A DNA stretch of 64,000 nucleotides from Lamellibrachia satsuma (GCA_033239005.1 BSQZ01000001.1:901501-965500); one strand, 5' to 3'. Counted from the stretch's first letter, positions 11,601 through 48,449 are shown. The notes: generated by a model not told the origin, from the sequence alone. Numbers and translations: made by a program.

Positions 11601-14373
11601 AGTAGGGCGGGTTAGAAGTAGATTAAAAATTATTGGACTTTCGATAAGCCATTGGCTTATCGAAAGTCCAAGTCCTTGTCTGTTTGCCATCTTGGCCTTT
11701 GCCTTGGATGGCAATCTTGTTAAATTTGCATATTCTAACATTAATGTTATTCTAATTAATCTCTCACTGTGACACCGAGTCTCTTTTTTGTCTGTTGTCT
11801 TAGACTTAGTTTACAAGTTGTGGCCAAAAGCATAGTAATCTGTTGAATGTGTAACATATTGAATAAAAAAAACAGCAAATTTCCGAAGCTCGAATGTGCA
11901 GATGTAACAGTATTGTTTATTTAATATGTTACTGAATGTGTTTGACCATTGTATGCAATTGCTGTACATATTGCAGCAATGACGTGAGCTCGGATACTAG
12001 AAAAGTGCCACAGAACATGTACATTATTAAACGTGCACAAAAACACATTTAATCACATTTTCTGATGCTCGAATTCACATACTTAAATTACTTGTTCAAA
12101 GCAAGTTAAATATGCGAATTCGAGCATCGGAAAAGATGATTAAATGTTTTTTATGCACAACGTTTAATAATTTACATGTTCCGTAGATACATGCATTATA
12201 CACGGTTACTATTCATATAGCATGTTTATAACAGTGAAATTGAGGTGGGCCCAGATTCTGGAAAAGTGCCCCTTTGAGGAACCCAGGTTAATAGTTCTCC
12301 ACTGTGTTCTGTTCTGTTCCATCGTTACTTCATTCCACGTGTAGCCCATCTTCTTCAGTTCTGTTTCCATGTCTCGCCGCCAGGTGTTTCTGGGCCTTCC
12401 TCTTCCTTGGGGGTACCATGTTAGTGCTTGTGTGGTAATGCTGGTTGGGGGTTTTCATATTGTATGACCAACCCACCTCCATTTTCTCTTTTTTATTTCT
12501 TTCCACTAGAAGCTGTTAGGTCCTATCCCAGAGAGAGAGTTGTTGCTAACTTTGTCAGACCATTTTAAATTCACAATTGTGCACAGGCATCTATTGATGA
12601 AAGTCTGTAACCTTTTCAGTGTTTGGCTCTGTTGATGTTGATGTGCTGTCATGTTCTAACTGAGCTAACAGTTGTGTGTGAATTTGCAGATTGTCCACAG
12701 CTGCTGTGACGAGCTGAGTGCACTGCAATGTCAAGCGAGTGGTTTCTCTACAAAGCTCATGTGTAGCTCCTGCAATGAGCTTGACCAGTTTATGCTACAC
12801 AAGCTGAAAGAGCCCTGCTATAAGTGTTGTCAGGACGACAGCTCACTGAGTTCTCCTAACCCTGTGAGTATAACTAGTATATGTGTTCCAAAAATGTACC
12901 CATTTTAACATAGCCAAAAATTTACAAAATCTAGTGATAACTAAACATGGAATGCATTTATTTTAAGAACAATAGTGAAAGTTTGTGTTGACATAATCAG
13001 CTTTCAAACATGTTCAATGTAGGCTCCATGTTTAAAAATCTGGTGATTACCGAAATATGTGGACATAAGTCCTTTCACACATGTTCAACATAGCTAAATT
13101 TTTGTAATGTTTTTGTTACATTAAAATGGGTAAATTTCTGAGACACCCTGTGTAGCAGCATAAGCATAGCACGGATTGGTGCTGAACATTGCGGTCATGG
13201 TGTATGGTGGTGTATGGTGTAACTGACCCATTTCATGCCCACTACTCCTCTACAATTCTGGTTGTAGTTTGTCCCGTTATAATAAGCAGGAATGGTGGAA
13301 TTGTTGGTATGAAATGGTAGACTTTGGGGAAGTTTACATTAGTTCCTTTAAAAAAATCATATCCGCTAATAATTGTAATAAAAATATGAATGAGGGTACT
13401 TGGTATAACTTTGTTGGTAAAAAAAACTGTCATCATTCAGTCAACTACATAAAATCGTTTGGATATTACTGTCTAACCTAAATTTCACCAAGACGGAAAA
13501 CAAAAATACATAAATTTCAATCTGCTACCAGATAATTGCTACGTGGCTTTATGTCTCTGTCCAGTTCTATAAATTGGTCTGTTGATTGCATCAATGAGTA
13601 TTAAAACATAAAATGGTGATATATCTGTTGGTTTTGGAAGAACTTCAGTACAATGTGACATGTGTTGCTTTCAGTTATTGCCACATGCCGAGATTGTGGT
13701 ATGTAGCTGAAAGTTGGGAAGATTTCCTCAAGTCCAAGGTAAGATAATCAAATAGTTGTATCTGTTCTCACACAGTGCAGCAACACATTTGTCTGCAACA
13801 GTTAAGTGCCCCCGGCCCCCTGCATCTAATTTAGCCCATCATAAATCAGGTTCATTGAAGTTCAAATCTAGCGTTAATACAAGAATACATACTTTTTTTA
13901 AAATCGGGGAAAGAATTGGCTTTGATTGTTAGATCAGGCTAAAGTGTGAATAGCATTACGTCATGTTATGTTATATAGAGGCAAAGCCATCTTTGCCTTT
14001 TCACTTTTTCAGCTGGTCCAAAATAATTTAATGGTATGTCCGATGATTTCATCAAAACTAAGTTAGTAAATAACATGTTTGCATAAATGAGCTAACATAT
14101 AATCAATACTAGATAGAGTCAGTTGTTTTTAGCAAAATAAGATGAGCGAAAAATTTAATTGCAGAGGCAACTTAAAAATCTACTTAAATTTTTAGCTTTC
14201 AACAAAGTGCCACATCAAAGACTACTACTTTAAGTTAAAAGGCCATGGTATTGGAGATGGCATAATCAACTGACTCAAAGAAGACAGCGTTTTGTAGTAG
14301 ATGTGGAGGTTTCAAACTGGAAATCAGTTTTGAGTAGGGTACCACAAGGATCAGTATTAGGACCTTTATTATT

Positions 14374-14450
<77 letters not shown>

Positions 14451-14903
14451 GAATAATATATATATATATGAGCAACTTGGACAATAATATAACAAGCAAT
14501 GTACTGACATTTGTGGATGACACAAAAGTGTTTAGAAAGGTTAATTTTAGATATTTATGCAGACAATATGTTTGACTAGTAATAATTGCAGATTAGTAGT
14601 TTAAATGTATATGATTTTACTTATAATGTATACACCATTGTACAGCGCCCTAGAACAATTATTTGGATGGGGTTCTGTATTAGAAATTTATTAAAAATTT
14701 TATGATGTTGTTTCTGATGTGCAGCGTTCGTAAAGAGTGACCGGATGCAGCGTTGGTCTGGCCTGCGTGTGCGATACATGCGTGGCGCTGACCCCGTCAT
14801 TAAACTGATGAACGAAGAGCGCACCGTTGTCGAAACTCTCAGCATTGAAAAATGGAACACGGACTCAATTGAGGAATTCTTTGAGGAACGACTCAAGAAG
14901 TAG
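8569..14903 (+). CDS. SELENOF: SELENOF (15-kDa selenoprotein, Sep15), complete, four coding exons
   Basis: Join 8569-8619, 12690-12863, 13675-13738, 14725-14903: 468 bp, 155 residues plus stop, close to the vertebrate length of about 165. Exon 1 encodes a signal peptide. Exon 2 encodes the Cys-rich domain (GFSTKLMCSSCNELDQFMLH, then CYKCCQDD) that in the known family binds UDP-glucose:glycoprotein glucosyltransferase in the ER. Exons 3-4 encode the thioredoxin-like domain with EIVVCSUKLGRFPQVQ, where U is the TGA at 13708-13710, and end in WNTDSIEEFFEERLKK. All splice sites are GT-AG and phases agree. Known role: ER-lumen redox quality control of glycoprotein folding. An in-frame ATG at 8548 could add seven residues. 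Reading through TGA is inferred from conservation on both sides. The redox motif is CSU, whereas vertebrates have CGU. Intron 1 holds a CR1-like LINE with a nested hAT element. Confidence 0.93.
9030..9388 (+). pseudogene. CR1-like LINE reverse transcriptase fragment, interrupted
   Basis: A reverse-transcriptase segment is readable across frames: VDIIYLDFQKAFYKVP, then a region corresponding to the I.NWLTD and GV..GS.LGP blocks. Stops and frameshifts show it is dead. The coding match stops near 9388, is replaced by unrelated sequence and the hAT element, and resumes at about 10864 with the C-terminal part of the same kind of protein. Confidence 0.75.
9389..9867. other. Unidentified sequence inserted in the CR1-like LINE
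   Basis: Between the broken reverse transcriptase and the hAT element lie about 480 bp that do not match a LINE reading frame. They begin with GGGTTTCTGGCAG and a poly-T/poly-G tract. This may be another insertion, but no ends could be defined. Confidence 0.35.
9868..10855. mobile_element. hAT-type non-autonomous element with 8-bp target-site duplication
   Basis: Perfect 18-bp terminal inverted repeats: CAGGGCTGGGTCCAATTA at 9868-9885 and its complement at 10838-10855. They are flanked by the identical 8-bp duplication GTAGCACT (9860-9867 and 10856-10863). An 8-bp duplication with CAGGG-type ends is diagnostic of hAT. Subterminal CAATTACAATTAC repeats crowd both ends, as in transposase-binding regions. 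The 988-bp element has no transposase ORF. It is nested in a LINE fragment within SELENOF intron 1. A related end lies at 63189. Confidence 0.92.
10864..11722 (+). pseudogene. CR1-like LINE, C-terminal part and 3' end
   Basis: Continues the fragment at 9030-9388. It encodes degraded LINE C-terminal motifs: NDLDKLVEWSEKWQM, the HNLEYCIQVWRPYRKKD block, and a terminal block with RKYSFSQRTINEWNKLP and VNKFKNKVDTYL. The 3' UTR ends GATGGCAATCTTGTTAAATT, shared with the minus-strand relative ending near 27462, which helps define the true 3' end of the family. A perfect hairpin lies at 11635-11669. Confidence 0.8.
11635..11669 (+). other. Perfect 16-bp hairpin in LINE 3' UTR
   Basis: GGACTTTCGATAAGCC, a 3-base ATT loop, then the exact complement GGCTTATCGAAAGTCC. 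The related copy at about 27520 (minus strand) keeps only part of this symmetry. Confidence 0.9.
12013..12182. repeat. Fold-back (long inverted repeat) element
   Basis: Two arms of about 80 bp (12013-12092 and 12103-12182) are imperfect reverse complements with a loop of about 10 bp. Matched blocks include GATGCTCGAATTC against GAATTCGAGCATC, and ACATTATTAAACG against CGTTTAATAATTT. It is non-coding and lies in SELENOF intron 1. Confidence 0.75.
12296..12432 (-). pseudogene. LINE C-terminal fragment
   Basis: The minus strand reads WYPQGRGRPRNTWRRDMETE, then LKKMGYTWNEVTMEQNRTQW. This is the C-terminal GRPRNTWRRD block shared by many non-LTR retrotransposons. Only this short stretch is recognisable; it lies within SELENOF intron 1. 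Confidence 0.75.
12690..12863 (+). CDS. SELENOF: SELENOF coding exon 2 (Cys-rich domain)
   Basis: Fifty-eight codons in phase 0 between acceptor TTTGCAG and donor CCT|GTGAGT. It contains HSCCDELSALQCQASGF, the paired CSSC motif and CYKCCQDD, matching the Cys-rich glucosyltransferase-binding segment of Sep15 proteins. Confidence 0.93.
13675..13738 (+). CDS. SELENOF: SELENOF coding exon 3 with the selenocysteine TGA
   Basis: Sixty-four bp between acceptor GCTTTCAG and donor CAAG|GTAAGA. It reads LLPHAEIVVCSUKLGRFPQV with TGA at 13708-13710. The residues on both sides match the family, so TGA is a recoded codon and not a truncation. An automatic ORF call would miss this exon. Confidence 0.92.
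14185..14575 (+). pseudogene. CR1-like LINE reverse transcriptase fragment with TA microsatellite
   Basis: Reads AFNKVPHQ, EVSNWKSVLSRVPQGSVLGP and then LLFFIYIY; after a (TA)n run it resumes with LDNNITSNVLTFVDDTKVFR. The microsatellite (about 14379-14470) has grown exactly where the family encodes F.IYINDL, whose TATATATAAAT codons are a natural seed. It lies in SELENOF intron 3. Confidence 0.8.
14725..14903 (+). CDS. SELENOF: SELENOF coding exon 4 (C-terminus)
   Basis: Begins after acceptor TGATGTGCAG and completes the split alanine codon: (A)FVKSDRM, VRYMRGADPVIKLM, IEKWNTDSIEEFFEERLKK and TAG at 14901-14903. It corresponds to the C-terminal half of the thioredoxin-like fold of Sep15. 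Confidence 0.93.
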
Positions 14904-15105
14904 TTGGTTGTTAGTGCGGGCTCTGCTGTCATCAGATACACTCACTGCAATGATAGTGTTTTTGTCACCACAGCAGAGCTATGCATGGGCAGGGTGCGTC
15001 TGTGTACGCCGTCACTGGGCGTAGTGCTGTTACTTCCATGCGATGTATGTGTTATTGTGTCTCACCATGTTTGAAGGCTTCACAATAAACCAGTGGGTGT
15101 GTTGC
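14904..15105 (+). promoter_or_regulatory. SELENOF: SELENOF 3' UTR with polyadenylation signal and a hairpin
   Basis: AATAAA lies at 15084-15089, followed by GT-rich sequence. A stable hairpin with a 10-bp closing stem (GCTCTGCTGT, 14920-14929, with ACAGCAGAGC, 14970-14979) sits 17 bp after the stop. A SECIS element is expected here, but the only ATGA (14950-14953) lies in the apical region of this hairpin. I could not place the canonical ATGA, AA and GA core, so the SECIS remains unlocated. Confidence 0.55.
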
Positions 15106-15146
15106 CAGATGTAGTGCGTGTGATGCAACGGACGCCTGTCCTATGC

Positions 15147-15396
15147 TGCGTTCACACAGACTCAGTCCACAGTACGGTAGTTATTCTGATATACTTTTTA
15201 TTTATGCATAAGTTTATTTATAATACAGTTTGTGTTTGGTGTACTTTTTATTTACATGCAAGTCTATGGCAAATTTTTAACAATGTACAGCTAGTTGTAT
15301 GAAGATTCAGTAAAATTACAAGTGAAATAGGAGTAATTACAAGTGCCATCACATTTGTTTGGAGTTAGCCTGTACCAGCTTCTCTGTGTGAACGCA
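15147..15396. mobile_element. MITE-like element with TGCGTTCACACAGA ends
   Basis: The 14-bp inverted repeats TGCGTTCACACAGA (15147-15160) and TCTGTGTGAACGCA (15383-15396) bound an AT-rich, non-coding 250-bp element just past the SELENOF polyadenylation signal. The superfamily is uncertain because the target-site duplication is not clear. Confidence 0.65.
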
Positions 15397-18300
15397 ACTT
15401 TATATTCTCTCTATTAGACCAGTACTAAATAAGTGATATAGTGCATGTATGCTAAACAAGTAATAAATGCATTAGTTTTGTATTTACACCTGGTCAACTT
15501 GTGGTTTCTGTTGTATTCCGAGGTTCATCCATATTTCATGTTTCTTCCTATTACAAATGCTTGCAAATTGACGGCATCATCCCGCAATGGTCTGCACTAA
15601 CAAACGTGATGTATGAACAATAGCGATAAAAATATTTAATATGTTTCACGAGGACCAGTAACTTTGCTGCAGGACCAGTGCCTTTTGGAAGTTGCTGGTC
15701 CAGCTTATTGGGACCTTTGGAGGACTGGTAGGTCAGTGGTCAATATCAGGACTCCACATTTTTTTATTCTTTGGATGGCAATATTGATGATAGACGAACT
15801 ATAATTATTCATACTTCCTCCATTGGAGAAACATTTATTTCCACAGTAGTGAAACATCAACGAAATACAACCATTTATGTAAAGTGAAATTGACAGCAAA
15901 CAGCATTTCCCATCAGTTAGTTCTGCACAGATTTCTTATCACACAATACAAACAGATGTCAACCATGCACAGTTCTATAGTAACTTTCCTTATATACACG
16001 GTACAGACATGCCCTCTCTACTAACTATCGGAGTAACAGCCCCTTCATCACATTGTTTAAGCATGGCATCATACACACATCACATTCAACTGTAACGTAA
16101 CTGTCGATTCAGGCCACACAACTATATACCTACCGTTATTCACAGCATATAATCATAAGTAGTACAGGGCCATTTCACTAAGATAACTAATTTCATCATT
16201 AAAATTCACACACGTTCAATAATGCAACATAACAAAGTTTTTATAGAGTGACCCCCGACATGTATCATAATGATATCTAAATATGTCAAATTAAGTTGTT
16301 AGTTTTGTCGATGCATCAACTGTTAGTGTTGGCTATACTTTTTAACAACCAATCGGTGCTTGATTTCTGAAACCACTGAAAGTTTTTGAAAACAAATTAT
16401 TAATGACAAATTTAATTCATCTTCAAACATTTTATTTCTGCAGATACAAAATTTCTACAATTTTGTTTTACAAGTTAATATAAACCTCAGTGAGTGTGTC
16501 CACAAACCCCCAGACAAACTAAAAATATATCCCACAAAACATGTTGACATACAATCCTGGCAGACAAAGGATTGTCAACAAAACAAACTAATAATATATC
16601 ACATTTTTGTCATAAAATTCAAACCACTGCTTGTGTAGCCTTAACTAAACTTGGATGGAATTTTCAGAGGCCTTGGAAAAGTTTTTTGATTTCATAACCA
16701 GTTGAAGAAACCTAGCCACAGGGTAACCAGATTATATGATCAATTAATTAATTAATAGAAACGTTATATTTGGACCACGTGGATATTGTCACCCTCTTTC
16801 ATACAAAATAGCAATAATAATCAAGAACAAACAAGCTCTTCTCATACCACTTCAAAATGTATAAGTGTGCTATGTAAATATCTTGCTGGCAAAAAGAGCT
16901 GTTCGACCCTACACCCTGTACGAATGTACAGTGAATCCACTTAGCCCGTGGCAAGGTTTGTCTATATCGAATAAGAGTTGTAAAGTTTCACTTCAAAAAT
17001 ACCTACATGTATTATTAAAATATACTTAAGGGTATATTTGTGGTCCCCCTTAAGGTTTGTACAATGTTTGCACAATGACCTTGCAAATTTGTTAACTTTT
17101 GCGAACACAGGATTGTTGCTCAGGCGGGACAGGAGTAGCACTGCTGACAATGCAAACTAAAAATACCTTCCTGCTGATAAACAACATAAAATAGTTGCAA
17201 TGTACACCCAGACCTTCGAAGTCTCCTTAAATGACGGCAGATCTCCCACTTTTATAGTAATTTTTCAAACATCCTCCTAATCGCCCGCTTTCAAACAGAA
17301 AGCTCCCTCTTTTGTCTATTTTATTTTACTGGTTTTATTAATTAATTTTCAGGTTTTCTGGTTTAAATTTACTAACATATGATTGTATGATATAATTTAA
17401 TTAATTATGGATGTAAATAAATTTAATAAAGCAAAAATCCGAAAAATCAATTCACATCGAAATGGTTTTTTTGCATGTGGAAAAATATTAGTTTTTTCCT
17501 AGAAGGAAATTTCCTGCCTTGAGATCCCAAGTGCCGGGGTAACTTCTGCTCTTTGCTTGTGTCCACTTGGAAGGCCTCTACACGTCAAACTGTTTCTATA
17601 TTTGTAAAGTCTGCATTACGGCCCCATCAACAATACATTTCTTTAAAAAGACTGAGATAAGTAACACGAAGAGCTGTCCCCATCCTGTCGAACTTTGTTA
17701 TAATAACAAAACAACAACGTGAGAGGCAAAACCACAACACAATTCCTCAAACTACAACATAAAAACATACAAATGAAGTGGCTGTTCTATGCACATTTTA
17801 CATCAGGCATTTAAATAAACTCTTAAAGATATGTTCACCGTTCATCCTTGGAACATACTAACTAAATAGCACATAAAACGAATGAAACTTATTTTAAGCC
17901 TTCTCACATAAAGCATTTTCCAAATGCAGTACAGACAAAATGTTCCTGGCATTGGTATTTTCACAACGCAGCATATAAGTGGAAAGTTGTGTAGCCAGAT
18001 ACCTTGTCTTTTCAAAATAGTGTCTTTTCTGGCACACCAGCTAGTACAAAGTTGGCTGCATCCTGAGTCTGGTACCTAAGCACCTACGCAATTGGCACCT
18101 TCTTCCCTGTATGACCAATATACCTACACCCAAATTCTGAGGAGAAACATTACACGTGGCAACAGGCAAGGTCAGATCTTTGTTGTTCCCTTGTGCTATG
18201 CTCTTGACGCTAATTTACATGAGTGTATAATTGCCCAATTGGTTGGCTGACGCGGTGTTGCACAGTATCGTGGGGCAGAAATCGGTGATATAAACACTTG

Positions 18301-18660
18301 TTTAGACAGACTAGCAAGGCCAATTTGTGGCTACAATTGTGTCAGTGGCTGATCCCAATCTAACTGACAGTTGGGGAAAAATTTTGAAGCAGTGGCCAAT
18401 CAGCGGGTGCAAGCTCGGTGCACACAACATGACCTTTCACCAAAGCTAAAGGCGGAAGTGGCATGAGTCAAGATCTAGGTCAGTGTTTAGACGCCTAACC
18501 GCACATAATTTAGCTAAGTATTGTCGTGCGACATCGTGTTACCCGACCAACTGGGGAACAAATCACTCATGTAAACCGTCCTTTACTATCCAGTAAAAAT
18601 ACACAGTATTATCTACACGCTTACAACAAAGTATTATCTGAAGTATCTAGACAAATTACC
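15397..18660. other. Intergenic, no gene recognised
   Basis: The interval between the convergent SELENOF and kelch-like genes. All ORFs are under 70 codons and none resembles a known family. No RNA gene was recognised. A sequence near 16928 starting TACAGTGAATCCACTTAG could be a single end of a pogo-like element, but no partner was found. Confidence 0.45.
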
Positions 18661-18860
18661 GTATTCAACCTATTAAGCGTACAGTCCACTTGACAAAAAA
18701 TTATATGGGAAAACGTTGCAGCCTGTTCTAATAAGCATACATCAACATTATTTTGTCAATATGTTGTAACTATTTCACACCAGATGTTTAACAATTCTTA
18801 TTAATGGCATACTTCGCAGATTAAAATATGGGGGGCATGTGCGCTTAATAGGTTGAATAC
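18661..18860. mobile_element. MITE-like element with 19-bp perfect inverted termini
   Basis: GTATTCAACCTATTAAGCG at 18661-18679 and its exact complement at 18842-18860 bound 200 bp of AT-rich, non-coding sequence. No convincing target-site duplication was found. Confidence 0.75.
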
Positions 18861-19145
18861 GCCACATGGAATCAATCATCAATAGATGTCTCATCATCTC
18901 ACCCTCTTACCACGTGGCGTCATCTGCAGATGTCAAGTGGAAAATATGAAATGAGCCACCATCTGCAGAAACCGCACATAATGCCATCTTCACTGGCGGA
19001 CAATCACTGCCCAGTGCTCAACTATATCTGGGTCTGTACTATGGGTCAGAGTTGGGGGCCAAATACATATTTAAATATGGTAATTTTGATTAATTGTGGT
19101 TGACTTTTTCAGAAGCCCATAATTACATTTTGAGTATTTGGTCAA

Positions 19146-19148
<3 letters not shown>

Positions 19149-19184
<36 letters not shown>
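19149..19184. repeat. TA microsatellite
   Basis: Uninterrupted (TA)n downstream of the kelch-like gene stop codon. Confidence 0.95.
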
Positions 19185-19188
<4 letters not shown>

Positions 19189-19232
19189 TATGCCAAATGC
19201 AGCAATTTGTGTTGAACATGTACCTTTTAAGA

Positions 19233-19238
19233 TTTATT
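19233..19238 (-). terminator. IVNS1ABP: Possible polyadenylation signal of the kelch-like gene
   Basis: The minus strand carries AATAAA about 540 bp after the stop codon. It is the clearest signal I noticed downstream, but AT-rich DNA gives such hexamers by chance. Confidence 0.3.
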
Positions 19239-19376
19239 TACACTGACACTATTTTTTATACCTAAAATACAAATACCATTTGACATTTTTTTTTTACAAA
19301 ATATAATATACGTAATTGGCAGTTCATGCCGCATATTTACATGTACCGCAAAACTAGTTGTGGAATTTTGTCAAAT

Positions 19377-19569
19377 GCCAAAAGCAAATACTTTGGCCAC
19401 ATTAAGAGGAATGATGGATTGGAATAAACAATACTGGAGGGAATAGAGGCAGGAAAAAAAGGCAGACAATGATGGAAAAAGGACATCACAGATGTCTTCG
19501 TAACAGTCGGTAGAATAGATGGAGAAAGACCTTGGTTTCACAAAAATATCTGGGCAGCAACGTCCTGAA
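19377..19569 (+). pseudogene. LINE C-terminal fragment
   Basis: Reads KYFGHIKRNDGLE, stop, TILEGIEAGKKGRQ and then PWFHKNIWAATS. This is the FGHI.R..G.....L.G...G.RGR block found at the C-terminus of many LINE ORF2 proteins. Internal stops show it is inactive. It is antisense to the kelch-like gene, in its likely 3' UTR. Confidence 0.75.
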
Positions 19570-19773
19570 CAAGATACACCAATTGAAGAACATGTATTTG
19601 ATCCTATAGCATAATTATTTGAATTTGTCTGTGTGATTATACTTAAATTTGAAAATAGAGCGGATTTGTATTTGAAATAAAAAATGCAGTGATCGAGAAA
19701 ACACACATTTGACCCCAACTTTGACTACACATGACCTTTGTCACAGACACAGCTGATGACCACATCACACGCA

Positions 19774-45849
<26,076 letters not shown>

Positions 45850-45862
45850 CTTGTGAGATCAC

Positions 45863-45989
45863 CTGTCAACAGTGGTCATTGTTCATGGGGAGTGACAATG
45901 GTCAGTCAGTTGACCATCGTCATTGTTAAAAACCATTGTACCAAAAAAATTCAAATGGCCAACTTTCAGTATGCTGTCTAGGCAAAGGT

Positions 45990-46033
<44 letters not shown>

Positions 46034-48226
46034 CATAAATAACACTACTTTGCTGACTAGAAGCACAATTGTTTTTGAGTAAATAATTTGTTAACAAAAA
46101 CCACTGCTGAATTTCAGCATATGCAATCAGACACGTTAATTATTATGACACCGGGGCAGCCCCTTGTAAGGCAAGACACACTATGTTAGCAATTTATCTA
46201 TGGAACTGGACCAAATTAGTTAATATCATGTAATACGGCTATCTTGTAGAAAGTAGTTATGTCTGCACATATATTCTAACTAACCATGTGAAACATAAAA
46301 ATTTAGGCTAACATTCTAGTATGTAGTTCTTTTCAAATAGGGACATTTTGTATACAATCTTTGTTCCAGTTACACATTTATATACTTTCATGCAATGATC
46401 ACATTGGATTACATACCAAAATGCAGAAATATTCTGAAAAAAATTATGTTAGAGCAAGAATTCTAAAATGGCCTGACTACCGAAAATGTGTAAGACTTTT
46501 TACTGACTTGCAAATCAGTTGTGACCTGTGCAGATATATTTTTCCTTAATCGCTTTTTTAATAAATTTCACTCTAAATATTTTAATAGGCAGCCATATCT
46601 ATATGGATGTTTTCCTCTGAAAAACAATTCGACCACATCATTTAATTAACCAGACTGTCGTCTCGCAAGTAGTAACAGAGTAATGACAAGAATGAGGTTT
46701 CGCAACTTAAAATGCCAGCATCAATGCAAACATTAAATTCTGCGATGGCACACCTGCCTAATTCTGCTACAGCACACCTGCGACATTTGGCCTGAGTAGC
46801 TTCATGAACCCAGGTATTCATTGAGTTCTACCCAAGCACATGACCTGGTGCGGTTAAATTATTGATTATCTTAATTTGGCCTACCTGTGGCTTGGCCCAA
46901 GTTCAGTTTTATTTATTTTTAAGACTAGCTAAAAACCAATGTGTTGATTACATTTGCATGGACAGACTTCTTTTCCTACTGGAGAAACAAAATAGTAAAA
47001 CAATAATGTGTACTAAAACATGCACAGATTACCTGTTTGAATTTTTAGTCAGTTAGCCCTGCATTCTATCCATGTAATCAACAGGACATTGTGGCTTTAT
47101 CTAGAGATTTTTATAAAACAACATTAAACAATCTTTTGATGTAAAAGCACCAACTTAATGATATTAATATGTAGACTTACTGATAATATCATGGAAAGAC
47201 ATCATTAATCGTAATGCCAGAATTAAGAGATGTAAAAACATGCCAGAATTAAGAGATGTAAAAACACAGTAAGAATTATTAAAATGAAACACACATTTTA
47301 AGATACGCTATTTTTTATGGAAATTGCAATGGCAACCATTTTGAAAATTATGTTTTTGCTCTTCCCCTTGTTTGGAAACAACATCAACAACAATTCGATT
47401 TTATCTGTTATAAAGGTAAACAGGCAATTTCTTAAATACTTTGAGGTATCCAGCTCAATCAAGTGCTTGATTTTACTTCTCAGGGAAGCACTCAGCCATG
47501 CTGCAATTACTGTGTGAAGACTTTTTGTTTACATATTTTATATCCACCACTGTCTATTGCCAGGAATTCATTGGAGTGAACTAAGGCAACGTCGAGTGAA
47601 ACAAATTGCTCAAGCTTCAACACGACAGCAAGTGGATACAAACTGCAGTCTTTTTGACTGAGAGTGTGATATTTTAACCACCATACTGCACCCTGTGTAG
47701 GGAAATCTAATCAGATAAAGCCAATTAATGACACCAAGAAAGCATTCATACTCAGTAAGCAAGAGATAGAAATTAATTAGGTTAAATATGGTAGCTCGCC
47801 AGAGTGGGGTAGCTACTGCTTGTAAACATACATCTGGATGAGCTGGTCATCAATCATACAGTATACTAACTGCATCGTTAATTATAATTAACATGATTCC
47901 TTGTATTCAGTGAAGTCGACTGCCTCACTGTTTATCACTACCTTGTCGTTATTCTAGTAATATCAGTGTTCTAGTCAAAATACATGTTTACTCTCAAATT
48001 TGTAGCATCGACACTACCAGATATCGCCTAACACTGAGAATAGTTTTGACAGATTATAACAATCTCGCCAAGGTCAACTGCTTGGTAAGATAGCATGTGG
48101 CGCCACCTAACTACAACCCTGTTTACTTGTGAATACATGTCATGATACCAGGCAGTTACTAGATAGCTTATCTTCCACCTAAAACATAATTCACCCCAGC
48201 AGAAACCCTGACTAGGGGTTAACTGT
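45863..48226. other. Upstream of IVNS1ABP, no gene recognised
   Basis: Contains a (TA)n microsatellite at 45992-46031, a tandem duplication of 26 bp near 47215-47265, and a probable tRNA-derived SINE remnant near 47563-47705. A non-coding first exon and promoter of IVNS1ABP may lie here or further right but could not be identified. Confidence 0.45.
47563..47705 (+). repeat. Probable degenerate SINE
   Basis: AAATTGCTCAAGCTTCAACA, CGACAGCAAGTGG, then GACTGAGAGTGTGATATTTT and AACCACCATACTGCACC. The spacing and wording resemble tRNA-related SINE sequences widespread in marine invertebrates (…TTGCTCAAGGACACAACA… and …GAGAGTC…CTAACCACTA…). A related piece lies near 26985. Confidence 0.5.
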
Positions 48227-48311
48227 AACTGTGGGACCACATCCACAACTGTGGGACCACATCCACAACTGTGGGACCACATCCACAACTGTGGGACCAC
48301 ATCCACAACTG
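48227..48311. repeat. 20-bp minisatellite, about 4 copies
   Basis: Four exact copies of AACTGTGGGACCACATCCAC and the start of a fifth, abutting the inverted repeat at 48307. Confidence 0.95.
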
Positions 48312-48449
48312 TTCATCTCATTCACTTCTATGTTTTGACAACCATTGGTCAGTTTAGCCACGAAACTTAATGCTGGGACTTCAGGTCTTCCTCTTCTCAC
48401 TAGGACTCGTGGTTGTCGAAACATAGAAGTGAACGAGATAAATAGTTGT
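48307..48449. repeat. Fold-back with arms of about 38 bp
   Basis: The left arm (CTCATTCACTTCTATGTTTT and GACAACCA) and the right arm (TGGTTGTCGAAACATAGAAG and TGAACGAG) are near-perfect reverse complements around an unpaired stretch of about 65 bp. Superfamily not assigned. Confidence 0.75.

Noticed and set aside
14920..14979. SECIS element of SELENOF
   Set aside because: The hairpin is strong and well placed, but ATGA is in the apical region and the partner GA and apical AA are not in the required positions. I report it only as a hairpin.
16928..16960. Left end of a pogo-like element (TACAGTGAATCCACTTAG)
   Set aside because: Resembles such an end, but no matching right end or second TA duplication could be found nearby.
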